Positions 1 to 8,172 of a stretch of 52,073 nt of DNA are shown in pieces; the first letter of the stretch is position 1, and every line of letters starts with the position of its first letter. Source of the stretch: Spirochaeta cellobiosiphila DSM 17781 (GTDB lineage Bacteria > Spirochaetota > Spirochaetia > DSM-17781); the NCBI RefSeq assembly GCF_000426705.1, contig NZ_AUFW01000020.1, positions 1-52,073 on the forward strand, given 5' to 3'. A program made the position numbers and the translations under genes. A model generated the notes under the pieces. It saw only the letters and a program-made list of their open reading frames with translations. It made no database searches and had not been told where the DNA came from.

Positions 1-170
1 GTGAAAGCCGGTATGCTTGGGTCCTTGGCTTGTGGGCTTTGGTTCTTCCCCTTACATAGGCTTCTTCTCAGCTGTTTCTGGAATATCGAGAAGTTTTTTG
101 AAACTTTTTTTCGAGAATTGTCAGTTTTTTCGTCTTTTTTTTATTTTTACTTAACAAGAACACTTAACAG
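1..170 (-). repeat. Left arm of terminal inverted repeat
   Basis: Bases about 17-170, read on the minus strand, match bases 51920-52073 read on the plus strand. Over the best 135 bp I count about seven substitutions and one small indel. The shared core includes an A-rich block with GACG, the block CTTCTCGATATTCCAG, and GAACCAAAGCCCACAAGCC. Two TTAAG units 13 bases apart are kept at the inner edge. Bases 1-16 extend beyond the partner. The similarity fades inward rather than stopping sharply. Both arms point out of the window, so this is probably the upstream part of a dispersed element, such as the leader of an rRNA operon, at which the contig broke. No ORF or transposase is visible in it. 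Confidence 0.85.
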
Positions 171-178
171 TTAATATT

Positions 179-207
179 TTTTTTAAAATGTTTCCTAAAT
201 GTATAAT
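179..207 (+). promoter_or_regulatory. Candidate promoter of the DMT permease gene
   Basis: A consensus -10 hexamer TATAAT lies at 202-207. The -35 region is only a T-run at 179-184, so the site is judged by its -10 box. An excellent ribosome binding site, GGAAGGAG, follows at 223-230, seven bases before the ATG at 237. Confidence 0.4.
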
Positions 208-236
208 TCCGGCTATAAACAGGGAAGGAGATATTC

Positions 237-1112
237 ATGAAAAACAAGCTGCTCCCCTATGGGGCTCTCATACTAGCGATTTACCTGTGGGGGATATCTT
301 TTATCCTGACACGCGCCCTCCTGGACAGAGTTAGTCCAGCCCTTTTTATCCCTCTGCGATTTCTAATAGCACTCTTGCTTTTTCTTCCCTTTCAGAGGAA
401 GTATCCCCTGCCCAGTAAAAAAGAACTCCTTCTTATGCTGGCTATTAGCCTCTTCCAGCCGGGACTATACTTCATCGGTGAGACCTATGCCATTGAGAAC
501 TTGGGGCCTTCATTAACCTCTCTTTTGATCGGAACCATTCCCCTTTTCACAGCTATAGGATCCTGGATGTTATTCAAACAAAAACCCAAGAGGAACTTTT
601 GGATTGGTTTTGTTTTGAGTATGTTAGGATTGTGGTTGTTGTTTTTCCCCCTTCCCATACCACGGGAACAGGCCTTTATTGGTTTTGGAGCTATTCTTTT
701 GGCCATCATTACAGCCGCTTGTTATATGATATTAACTAATAAGGTAAGTCAGAACATCACAGCAATACAGATTAGTTTTTGGCAGTTCCTTTTTGGATTT
801 ATCTTTTTCCTACCTTGGGCACTTGTTACCCGTCCAGCCCTTCCAGAGGATTTGGGGATGACCTCCCTACTCCTGGTCATCATGGCCATTGGACCAACTG
901 CAGGGGCTTTCTTCACCTACAACTATGCCCTATCTAAGATGTCTGCCAATAAAGCCTCTTTAGGGCTGAACCTTATTCCTATTGTGACGGTAGTTACTGG
1001 TATGATGATCTATAAGGAAGTATGGACAACAAGGCAGCTTGCGGTCGCCTTAATCGTTGTCCTAGGATTAATCATAGGGAATTTGAAGTTTAAAAAACCT
1101 CTTCCAGAATAA
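237..1112 (+). CDS. EamA/DMT-family permease
   Basis: A polytopic inner-membrane protein of 291 aa, the usual length for the drug/metabolite transporter superfamily. About ten hydrophobic segments fall into two halves (about 8-138 and 150-285), as in the duplicated EamA fold. Conserved-looking elements are the WG near residue 18, the PALFIPLRF stretch in TM2, and a glutamate-plus-proline pattern near residue 80. The substrate cannot be told from sequence; relatives export amino acids, metabolites or drugs. The start is fixed by a strong ribosome binding site. Its last 23 bases overlap the end of the convergent lipoprotein gene, leaving no room for a terminator between them. Confidence 0.88.
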   Translation: MKNKLLPYGALILAIYLWGISFILTRALLDRVSPALFIPLRFLIALLLFLPFQRKYPLPSKKELLLMLAISLFQPGLYFIGETYAIENLGPSLTSLLIGTIPLFTAIGSWMLFKQKPKRNFWIGFVLSMLGLWLLFFPLPIPREQAFIGFGAILLAIITAACYMILTNKVSQNITAIQISFWQFLFGFIFFLPWALVTRPALPEDLGMTSLLLVIMAIGPTAGAFFTYNYALSKMSANKASLGLNLIPIVTVVTGMMIYKEVWTTRQLAVALIVVLGLIIGNLKFKKPLPE

Positions 1113-2310
1113 AGAATTTACCCTTATCTGTTCCAAAGATAATCCAGGAACCAGCTATGACAGGTGAGTTAAGGATGGTTCCTTCTATGGGTATCTGCCA
1201 TAAGACCTTTTGTTTACGAGGGTCAACACAGACCAGTTGGCTGATACCTATACTATCATCAGCTCGTAAGCCGAAGTAGATATACCCTCCAGCTAAGGTT
1301 GGTGCTGTGGCTATGGGATAATCAAAGGTCATTTTCCAGTTATCACGTCCGGTAAGTCTTTTAAAAGAACGGAGAACATAGTCCCCTGTAGCATAGATCA
1401 CCTGATCCCCCAGGAGCAGCGGGGCTTCGTAATCTAGGAGCATAGACTGCTCATAGAAGAGCTGAACCGAATCATTAAAAGAGTCATTAGTAGGAACAAT
1501 ACCTGTATCAACCCGTCTCCATCGCACATTTCCTGTACGGACATTGACACTATTGAACTGGAATATCCACTCCTGACCGTTAAAACCGGCAGCAGCATAA
1601 TGGAGTTGTCCCCTATCCATAGAAGGAAAACTGAACCAATTCAAAGGAAAATTACTCGTATCGATATACCATAAAGGCCGTTGTTCATTTAGATCATAGA
1701 CAGATAGGTCATGGGCATGGGCTCCAGCTCCCGGACTAAAAGCCATAATATCATCCCGGATCTGAAAAGAGTTCCGTATCCAAGTGGGATTAGGAAGGCT
1801 AAAATCCAATTGCCCGTCCAGATTCAAATAATAGAAAGCATCCGTATCAGAAGCGACCATGACTCCATCTTTCCAGGGAACCAGAGTAGAATTCACTCCA
1901 CCTCTGGTTTGGAACGTCCAATCCAGAGTACCTGTTTCCTTATTAAGACAATACACGGCTCCATCGCCGGAACCGATGAGAACCTTATCCTTAATGATCG
2001 TACCAACAGCATTAATAGGACCATTGGTCCTGTAAGACCAGTTCATATAACCGGAGTTAATATCAAAGGAATAGAAGTTTCCATCAGCAGATCCAAAGAA
2101 CAAAGTATGCCCTTCCACTAAAGGTTGATTAAAGAAACGTCTATCCTGTGGTTGTTCCTGTAATTGGAACTCCCATTTGGTGACCAAAGGAGGTTGTATA
2201 GCTGTAGAGGCTTTACCTAAACCTTTGGTGCCCCGAAATTCCGTCCATTCAGGAATACCGCAGGAACTTATACCCATAACAATCAGAAGAATGAGGAAGC
2301 TCCGTTTCAT
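1090..2310 (-). CDS. PQQ-like beta-propeller lipoprotein
   Basis: A 406-aa protein with a lipoprotein signal: basic start, hydrophobic core and a lipobox ending in Cys17 (GISSC). The rest has repeating units with the pattern G(S/T)xDGxxYxxDxxTGxxxW, for example DGAVYCLNKETGTLDW, typical of PQQ-like/BamB-like propellers that bind no cofactor. It is likely a scaffold anchored in a membrane and facing the periplasm. It is the last gene of the MoxR operon: its ATG shares one base with the stop of the transglutaminase gene (TAATG), which implies translational coupling. A BamB role is possible, but the operon context suggests a specialised envelope function. The partner is unknown. Confidence 0.82.
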   Translation of the reverse strand: MKRSFLILLIVMGISSCGIPEWTEFRGTKGLGKASTAIQPPLVTKWEFQLQEQPQDRRFFNQPLVEGHTLFFGSADGNFYSFDINSGYMNWSYRTNGPINAVGTIIKDKVLIGSGDGAVYCLNKETGTLDWTFQTRGGVNSTLVPWKDGVMVASDTDAFYYLNLDGQLDFSLPNPTWIRNSFQIRDDIMAFSPGAGAHAHDLSVYDLNEQRPLWYIDTSNFPLNWFSFPSMDRGQLHYAAAGFNGQEWIFQFNSVNVRTGNVRWRRVDTGIVPTNDSFNDSVQLFYEQSMLLDYEAPLLLGDQVIYATGDYVLRSFKRLTGRDNWKMTFDYPIATAPTLAGGYIYFGLRADDSIGISQLVCVDPRKQKVLWQIPIEGTILNSPVIAGSWIIFGTDKGKFFILEEVF

Positions 2311-4412
2311 TAGACAACCCTCCTTATGCTGAAGAAGGCTTTTATCTTCTCCCAGGAACTAAAGCTCTGGTGAAGTTTTTTTGCTTCTGTTCGCAAGCTT
2401 TGATGAATTTCACCAAATTCCAGATCAGATAAATGGGTCCCATAAAGGGCTTTATCATATAATTGGGCAAAAGATCCAAACTCAGGCCAGACATCTTGAA
2501 ACTCAATTCTTGTATAAGAAGGATTCTTCAAAGGAGTCCGGCAACTATTATATTGATTGATAATCCACAGATACAGAGCTTGTACACCCTTCTCATTAGG
2601 CTGTGATCCCTTATGCCAGAGGCGGAACATAGCCACCCTATGAAAGGCGAAAGCACCTACCAAGAGGATTCCCAGGAAGCCAATCAACATCTGTATAACC
2701 AGCTTAACAGGGAACACAAAACCTTCTGGAGGTTGAGATCGATCTTCCAACTGAGGAATGATCACATCAGAATTATTCAGGTTAAAGTTAGGAGCTGGAG
2801 GAATCGCATAGGCGGTGGTCTCCACATCAACCCAGCCCATACGTTCCAGATAAACCTGTACCCAGGCATGGCGATGAGCTGTGGTGACCATTATTAAATC
2901 AGAGGGATTCACAAGGGCTAATTCAGGATGGGCGGCCTGTAAGCGGGACACACCAATCTTGTGGGCCTTTTCCTGTAGTCCTTTAGAGGCTAAGTACCCC
3001 GTAACGATTCTTGTTGGGATACCCAGCATACGTCCCACAATAGCTGTGGTATGGCTGAACTCTGTACAATCTCCAGTTTTTGTGTCAAAGAGGAAGGTAC
3101 GAATGCTGTCGACACTCGTGTCTTCTGTAAAACCTAACTGATATTGATAACCCCTTAAAAGGGAGAATATAGCCTGTAAGGGATTATCCCTCAAAAGTTC
3201 CGGATCCGCTTGATCAATCCAATCCCGGATGTCCCGGTAATCCTTGTCGGACAAATCCAGGTCTAAATAGGGGGATAACTGTTCTTTTTCCCTGTCGCTT
3301 AAAGGTGTATAGGGAATCTGATCAATATAAGCAGTAGCATAGGAAGGCTCTGATTGAACTTCAAATTCATAACTCAAGGGATAGTATTGATCATTCTTTT
3401 TGACCGGTTCTATTTCTAAAGGGAAATAGGGTATCTGAATATTACTTAATGTTGAATAAACCTTTACCTGTGTCTGGAAACGATACGAATCATAATTCTT
3501 ATCCTGATTGGTCCAGGTCTCTAGATAACGGTTTCGGCTTAATTGATTTAAAGAACTATTAAAATCAGGGTAGAATCCTATTGTCCCATCAAAATCTCCC
3601 CAGTAAGTCTGAGCAAGATAAAGGGTATCTTCCTTGGTCTGGACGATCATCACCAGGCGCTGTTCAAAGTTCTCAGAAGAACCATCCTTCCCGCTATCCC
3701 AACTATTAGAGGGCACCTCCCTCAGATCACCTTCGGTCTTCTGCCCTTCCCCTTCATCAGGATTTCGTTTATCCGATGGAGAACTATTAGGCTTTAATCC
3801 GTCGGGAGTATTGTCCCGGATCATTTGGGTAATTACCTTTGGAGCCGTCTGAAACATAGCTCCTGCCACAAGGGGTATGGCTATAAGGAGAATAATGCCC
3901 CCTTCCAAACCATACTTACCTTTTCCCCGGGAGGGAATTAAATAAATCATTAAGAGAGAACCAATGAATCCCACAATGACTAGACCAACCAGGAACATAC
4001 GGATCATATCCGATCCAGAGCCCGCAGCCTGTCCCGTTTGGAGTAAGAGGCTCATCTTAACCAGTATCCAGGCGAGAGCAAAAGGCTCAGGATAGAGAAG
4101 ATAATAACGCTTACTTCTAAAAGCCTGCCAGGTCACAAGCCAGGCCCATATACCAATGAGGTAATAATGGAGGGTGGAAATGTTGACCCCCAGGTAGAGG
4201 GCCGCTATCACAAGACTGATGAGGGGCAAAGCTATCCATAGCTTCTTATCCTTCCTGGGAGAAAAGAAATAGGCTTCTAAAGCCATGAGTGGAACAAAGA
4301 AAAATAAGCCGAACAAGGCATTTCCATCATAGCCATAGGCCAGCATGGGATGCACTAAAGGTGTGGCAAGCACTATATAATAAAGGGCAAATCGTACAAT
4401 TAATAATATCAT
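2310..4412 (-). CDS. Membrane-anchored transglutaminase-like protein
   Basis: This 700-aa protein has about seven hydrophobic segments in the first ~190 residues, a long extracytoplasmic region, one more membrane segment near 570-590 and a cytoplasmic tail. The transglutaminase-like core carries a full Cys-His-Asp triad: Cys449 in TGDCTEF, His515 in HRHAW, and Asp529 in WVDVE. The architecture matches the TgpA-type membrane transglutaminases usually encoded beside MoxR and DUF58 genes. Members may act as proteases or transglutaminases on envelope proteins; the substrate is unknown. It overlaps the DUF58 gene by four bases (ATGA), so the two are probably coupled. Confidence 0.88.
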   Translation of the reverse strand: MILLIVRFALYYIVLATPLVHPMLAYGYDGNALFGLFFFVPLMALEAYFFSPRKDKKLWIALPLISLVIAALYLGVNISTLHYYLIGIWAWLVTWQAFRSKRYYLLYPEPFALAWILVKMSLLLQTGQAAGSGSDMIRMFLVGLVIVGFIGSLLMIYLIPSRGKGKYGLEGGIILLIAIPLVAGAMFQTAPKVITQMIRDNTPDGLKPNSSPSDKRNPDEGEGQKTEGDLREVPSNSWDSGKDGSSENFEQRLVMIVQTKEDTLYLAQTYWGDFDGTIGFYPDFNSSLNQLSRNRYLETWTNQDKNYDSYRFQTQVKVYSTLSNIQIPYFPLEIEPVKKNDQYYPLSYEFEVQSEPSYATAYIDQIPYTPLSDREKEQLSPYLDLDLSDKDYRDIRDWIDQADPELLRDNPLQAIFSLLRGYQYQLGFTEDTSVDSIRTFLFDTKTGDCTEFSHTTAIVGRMLGIPTRIVTGYLASKGLQEKAHKIGVSRLQAAHPELALVNPSDLIMVTTAHRHAWVQVYLERMGWVDVETTAYAIPPAPNFNLNNSDVIIPQLEDRSQPPEGFVFPVKLVIQMLIGFLGILLVGAFAFHRVAMFRLWHKGSQPNEKGVQALYLWIINQYNSCRTPLKNPSYTRIEFQDVWPEFGSFAQLYDKALYGTHLSDLEFGEIHQSLRTEAKKLHQSFSSWEKIKAFFSIRRVV

Positions 4413-5599
4413 AAGCTACTAATATCTAACTCCCGTTTAGGAATACCATCAATAAGGGATTGCTGATTAAAATAAACCTGTCCCTTCCACTGTCTGATCA
4501 ATGACAGACCTTGATTGTCCATCTTCGGTATCTGGGATGTACTATGAACAGTCCTATATAAGTAGACATGATCCGTACCTGTTCGTCTGAGCATAGCACT
4601 AAGGGCCCCATCCAATGCACTTGTGAAGATAAGAGATACACCAGAAGTACCCGGTTGAGGTAGTTGATGTTCACTTTTGGTAAAACTTATCTGAGCCACC
4701 GCCTTTTCCAGATCATCGATTTCATCCTCTGATGAGATTTCCAGAAATTGATGTCCCAGATAAATATCCATAGCAACATGGGGATCTTTCCGTCTTTGTT
4801 CCCTGATGAAATTCATAAGGAAGTTCTTACTCCATTGAAGATGAACCATACTCAAGGCCCCCCAATCCTTTAGAGGGGGACGATAATAGATCGTCAGCTT
4901 AGTGCTTTCCCCCAGAGATTCCGGTGGAATTCTTGTGATAAGCTGTTGAAACTTTTGATAAGCTTTCCAGTTAATGTCACGAACTAAGTCTCCCGGAACA
5001 TACGCTCTGGTATAGATCTTTTCCAATTCATCCCTTTTGCGGGTCTGCTGAGTTTGCGAACTGTCAGACAAATGGTCAATATTGAATACTTTATTATCCA
5101 TACTCTGGCACAAAATCGAGACTTCAGAATCCCCCTTTGGCTCCAATAAGGACGAGGTAAAGCCCAACATATCCACCCAGTAATAGCGTATACGAATGTG
5201 TAAACGACCTGAGACACTAGAACTAATGTTGTGAGCCGTATCCCCCCTTCCAATAATCCAGGAATCACGACCTCTTGAGATAAGGTCATCTCCATTCCTT
5301 ACTTCATAACTCAAGGCGACCCTGAGTCGGAAGAATAAAGGAGGATAAACGGCATAATGTCCTTTAATAGGAATATCCTGACCAGCCTTAACACGGCTGG
5401 GATGTTCCAGACGAAAGGAGGTCTCTTCAAACTGAGAACGATGAATCAGCCCACCTACAACAAAGACAAGTGGCAGAATAAAGCCTATAACACCCAGAAA
5501 GGATCCCATAGGAATCTGTATATATTGGGAATAGCCCAAGAGAAAAGCGGATATAATCATGGTAATGACTCCCAGAGGAGTCACTGGAAATTTTTTCAT
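4409..5599 (-). CDS. DUF58 domain protein
   Basis: A 396-aa protein with two hydrophobic segments at residues about 8-52, then a soluble domain. The DUF58 signature is clear at residues 199-212: AYVPGDLVRDINWK, matching the family pattern YxPGDxxRxINW. DUF58 proteins are nearly always encoded with a MoxR ATPase and are thought to be its partners at the membrane. The C-terminal part resembles a degenerate von Willebrand A fold, which is inferred from family knowledge and not visible as a MIDAS motif here. The gene sits between moxR and the transglutaminase with overlapping stops and starts on both sides, so all are probably made in fixed ratio. Confidence 0.9.
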   Translation of the reverse strand: MKKFPVTPLGVITMIISAFLLGYSQYIQIPMGSFLGVIGFILPLVFVVGGLIHRSQFEETSFRLEHPSRVKAGQDIPIKGHYAVYPPLFFRLRVALSYEVRNGDDLISRGRDSWIIGRGDTAHNISSSVSGRLHIRIRYYWVDMLGFTSSLLEPKGDSEVSILCQSMDNKVFNIDHLSDSSQTQQTRKRDELEKIYTRAYVPGDLVRDINWKAYQKFQQLITRIPPESLGESTKLTIYYRPPLKDWGALSMVHLQWSKNFLMNFIREQRRKDPHVAMDIYLGHQFLEISSEDEIDDLEKAVAQISFTKSEHQLPQPGTSGVSLIFTSALDGALSAMLRRTGTDHVYLYRTVHSTSQIPKMDNQGLSLIRQWKGQVYFNQQSLIDGIPKRELDISSL

Positions 5600-6546
5600 T
5601 ACTTACGGACAACAGAACTGTACTGAGGATCAACTTTGAGATTACTCATAATTTCTTCCAGTACCAATTCAGGTTTAGTATCAGGATCAATAGGAATAAG
5701 CCTATGAGTCAGAACGGGAGAGGCCAGTTCCTTAATGAGATCAATAGACACATAATCCAATCCCCTAACAATGGCTAAAGCTCTGGCCATCCGGGATATT
5801 TTAATCCCGCTTCGTGGACTAGCCCCTGTATCAAGTCGGCTGTTTTGCCTTGTAGCTTGTAGTAAGCGGGCTATGTAATCAACGATATCCTCATGAAGGG
5901 GAACTTCATCTACCTTTCCCATAATAGATACTAACTCATCCACATTCATAACAGGGGCAAAGTCTGCCCAGCTTTTCGTATGACCATGTTGGTGAATGAT
6001 CTTCTTTTCATCTTCCAGACTGGGATATCCCATGGACAACTGAATCATGAACCGGTCTAATTGAGGAGCAGGAAGAGGAAAAAGATGTGCTCCCTTAAGG
6101 TTCATAGTGGACATGATAAAGAAGGGATTTTCCAACTCATGGGTTACACCTTCTACGGTGACCTGCTGCTCTTCCATGGCCTGAAAAAAGCTCCCTTGCG
6201 TCTTTGGTGTGAGGAGATTGATCTCATCACAGAGGAGAAAGTGAGCAAAGATAGGTCCCTTATGGAATTCCATTTGCAAGTTGTCCCCGGCGATACGGGT
6301 ATAACCCAGAATGTCCTGGGGAAGCAAATCAACCGTACATTGAACACGGTTAAAACCTTTTCCTTCTTTCCATTGAATAGAGGCAGCCAAAGCCCGGACA
6401 AGGGAAGTCTTACCTACCCCATGGGAATCGGAGAGCATCACATGCCCCCCGGCTATCATGGCTGCTAGTATGTATTCGAGTTTTCTACGTTCAATATAGA
6501 TAAGGGATTGAACATTGGTGATTAGTTTATCTAACTGTTCTTTCAT
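5599..6546 (-). CDS. MoxR-family AAA+ ATPase
   Basis: A 315-aa AAA+ protein of normal MoxR length. Walker A is GVGKT at 43-47 and Walker B is LLCDE at 104-108. An arginine-rich sensor stretch around ASPRSGIK (about 240) and a C-terminal lid follow. MoxR ATPases act as chaperone-like remodelers that mature or activate envelope enzyme complexes, often with vWA-domain partners. It is the first gene of the four-gene minus-strand operon and shares one base with the DUF58 start. The 119-base gap before the divergent regulator gene at 6666 must hold its promoter; TACAAT on the minus strand is a candidate -10, with a weak -35. Confidence 0.92.
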   Translation of the reverse strand: MKEQLDKLITNVQSLIYIERRKLEYILAAMIAGGHVMLSDSHGVGKTSLVRALAASIQWKEGKGFNRVQCTVDLLPQDILGYTRIAGDNLQMEFHKGPIFAHFLLCDEINLLTPKTQGSFFQAMEEQQVTVEGVTHELENPFFIMSTMNLKGAHLFPLPAPQLDRFMIQLSMGYPSLEDEKKIIHQHGHTKSWADFAPVMNVDELVSIMGKVDEVPLHEDIVDYIARLLQATRQNSRLDTGASPRSGIKISRMARALAIVRGLDYVSIDLIKELASPVLTHRLIPIDPDTKPELVLEEIMSNLKVDPQYSSVVRK

Positions 6547-6630
6547 AATTATCCATAAATATAACCTGCCATTGTACCAACGACCAGTCTTTAACTATTT
6601 TATTTATACGAATTTTAATACATGAAATAC

Positions 6631-6667
6631 TTTTCGTGATTTAATTTTCTTGATACATTACCTGTAT
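6631..6667 (+). promoter_or_regulatory. Candidate leaderless promoter with overlapping operator-like palindrome
   Basis: A -10-like TACATT lies at 6654-6659 with TTTTCG 17 bases upstream as a weak -35. The expected transcription start falls at or next to the ATG at 6666, and no ribosome binding site precedes that ATG. A palindrome, ATACA-N5-TGTAT, spans 6653-6667, over the -10 and the start codon. This is where an autoregulator encoded by the first gene could bind. Confidence 0.4.
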
Positions 6668-6971
6668 GAGTAATGATAACAAGTCCAAATGGACCTTTTT
6701 TACCAACCACAGTCATGTACTGTTTTACCTTTATACCAATCCGCCAGCCCCTTTACGGGCGGTAGCTGACTCGATTGGTATTACCGAACGGGCTGTTCAA
6801 AGCATCATCACCGATCTGGAAGATGGTGGTGTTATAACCCGTTACAAGGAGGGACGGCAAAATAGATACCGTATCAATCCGGATGTGTCTTTACGTCATC
6901 CCCTGGAGGCACATCACAACATTGGGGAAATGCTGGAAATCATGAAAAACGGACAACAAAGGAGACATTAA
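6666..6971 (+). CDS. Small winged-helix transcriptional regulator
   Basis: A 101-aa DNA-binding protein. The N-terminal part reads like a MarR/ArsR-type winged helix: a helix rich in aromatic residues (HVLFYLYTNP), then a helix-turn-helix around RAVADSIGITERAVQSII (38-55) and a beta-hairpin wing with YKEGRQNRYRIN (67-78). No metal-binding cysteines are seen, so this is not a classical metal-sensing ArsR protein. It directly abuts the MFS gene (stop TAA at 6969-6971, next ATG at 6972), and its last codons carry that gene's ribosome binding site. It therefore probably controls the permease and perhaps itself. The ligand is unknown. Confidence 0.8.
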   Translation: MSNDNKSKWTFFTNHSHVLFYLYTNPPAPLRAVADSIGITERAVQSIITDLEDGGVITRYKEGRQNRYRINPDVSLRHPLEAHHNIGEMLEIMKNGQQRRH

Positions 6972-8132
6972 ATGAAACGAACGATGGTACTTATATCAGG
7001 TATCCTTATGCAGATAATTTTAGGATCAGTCTATGCCTGGTCTGTAGTGGGAAAAGCTTTAAGAGCTGATTATCATCTCTTATCCTGGCAGACTGAATTG
7101 ATATACGGCATAGCCATTGGGGTTTTTGCCTGTGGAACGATCATTACAGGACGGCTTTTACGCGTTTGGGGTCCTAAAGTATTAGCTATAATTAGCGCAA
7201 TTCTTTTTGGACTTTCCTTTTTATTAGCTTCCTTTAGTCAGGGGCATTTTATTGTGCTCCTATTATCTTTAGGTATTTTATTAGGAGTAGGGATTGCCTT
7301 CGGATATGTAATCCCCCTTTCTACAGCGGTGGCATGGTTTCCCCATCACAAGGGATTAGTCACCGGTCTAGCTGTCATGGGATTTGGTGGAGGTGCTATT
7401 GGGGCTAGTAAGTTCTTCAATACTCTTATGGCTCATAACCTGAACATACTCCAGGCCTTATTATACTTTGGTATTCTGGGAGCGGTTATCCTGGTGATTG
7501 GTTCTATCTTCCAAGCTTTTCCACCTAGTGAAGCAAAAGATATAGAAAAGACAAGCTTCGAATTATCTCTTCCTAAAGGTCGCTTATTCTGGTACCTGGC
7601 CATATCAATGTTCTTAGCCTCCCTAGGGGGTCTTATCGTTATTGGCAAAGTCACTAGTTTAGCGGACTATTATGGCTATACAGCTATCGCCACTGTGGCT
7701 CTGACTTTAGTGACCCTAGGTAATGCCACAGGAAGACTATTATGGGGTTATCTCTTTGATCATTTAGGAGCCAAATCATTATTAATATCTACTTTATTAA
7801 TGACCTTGGGCTTCCTTTGTTTATTAGCCAGTCCTATAAGTCCCGTTCTCTTCTTAATCGGAGTGGCCTTAACAGGTTTGCAATTTGGGGCAACCTTAGT
7901 TCTTTTCGCCGCCTATAGCAGCCGTTACTTTGGTATCAAAGCCATGGCTGAAGTCTATCCTTTTATCTTCGCCCACTACGGAATAGCCGCTATTATCGGT
8001 CCTGCCCTGGGAGGATTAGTCTATGACATACTAGGATCTTATACAGCATTGATGGCCGGATTGACCATAATTCCTGTCATTGGTCTGGTTATCTACCTGG
8101 GAGGAATCCGCAAGGAGATAGCCAAGGCCTAG
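6972..8132 (+). CDS. MFS permease, OFA (oxalate/formate antiporter)-like
   Basis: A 386-aa inner-membrane transporter with about twelve hydrophobic segments. The N-terminus (LISGILMQIILGSVYAWSVV) is characteristic of the OFA branch of the major facilitator superfamily, which exchanges oxalate/formate or related small carboxylates. A motif-A-like loop between TM2 and TM3 (GRLLRVWGPK, about 60-69) and an equivalent in the second half (GRLLWGYLFDHLGAK) support the MFS assignment. The ribosome binding site AAAGGAGA lies in the end of the upstream regulator gene, so the pair is cotranscribed. The substrate is an inference; a pyruvate or formate exporter would suit a fermenter. Confidence 0.85.
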   Translation: MKRTMVLISGILMQIILGSVYAWSVVGKALRADYHLLSWQTELIYGIAIGVFACGTIITGRLLRVWGPKVLAIISAILFGLSFLLASFSQGHFIVLLLSLGILLGVGIAFGYVIPLSTAVAWFPHHKGLVTGLAVMGFGGGAIGASKFFNTLMAHNLNILQALLYFGILGAVILVIGSIFQAFPPSEAKDIEKTSFELSLPKGRLFWYLAISMFLASLGGLIVIGKVTSLADYYGYTAIATVALTLVTLGNATGRLLWGYLFDHLGAKSLLISTLLMTLGFLCLLASPISPVLFLIGVALTGLQFGATLVLFAAYSSRYFGIKAMAEVYPFIFAHYGIAAIIGPALGGLVYDILGSYTALMAGLTIIPVIGLVIYLGGIRKEIAKA

Positions 8133-8172
8133 GTTCTATGTTAATAATAGACAAACCAACTAATAAGGATGA

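Noticed and set aside
1-130. Short plus-strand reading frame from the first GTG through the repeat
   Set aside because: The frame is open only because the repeat lacks stops here. It has no ribosome binding site in the window, and the hydrophobic, Phe-rich translation reflects T-rich DNA.
5357-5626. Plus-strand ORF inside the DUF58 gene
   Set aside because: It is a shadow of DUF58, with no ribosome binding site and no recognisable motif.
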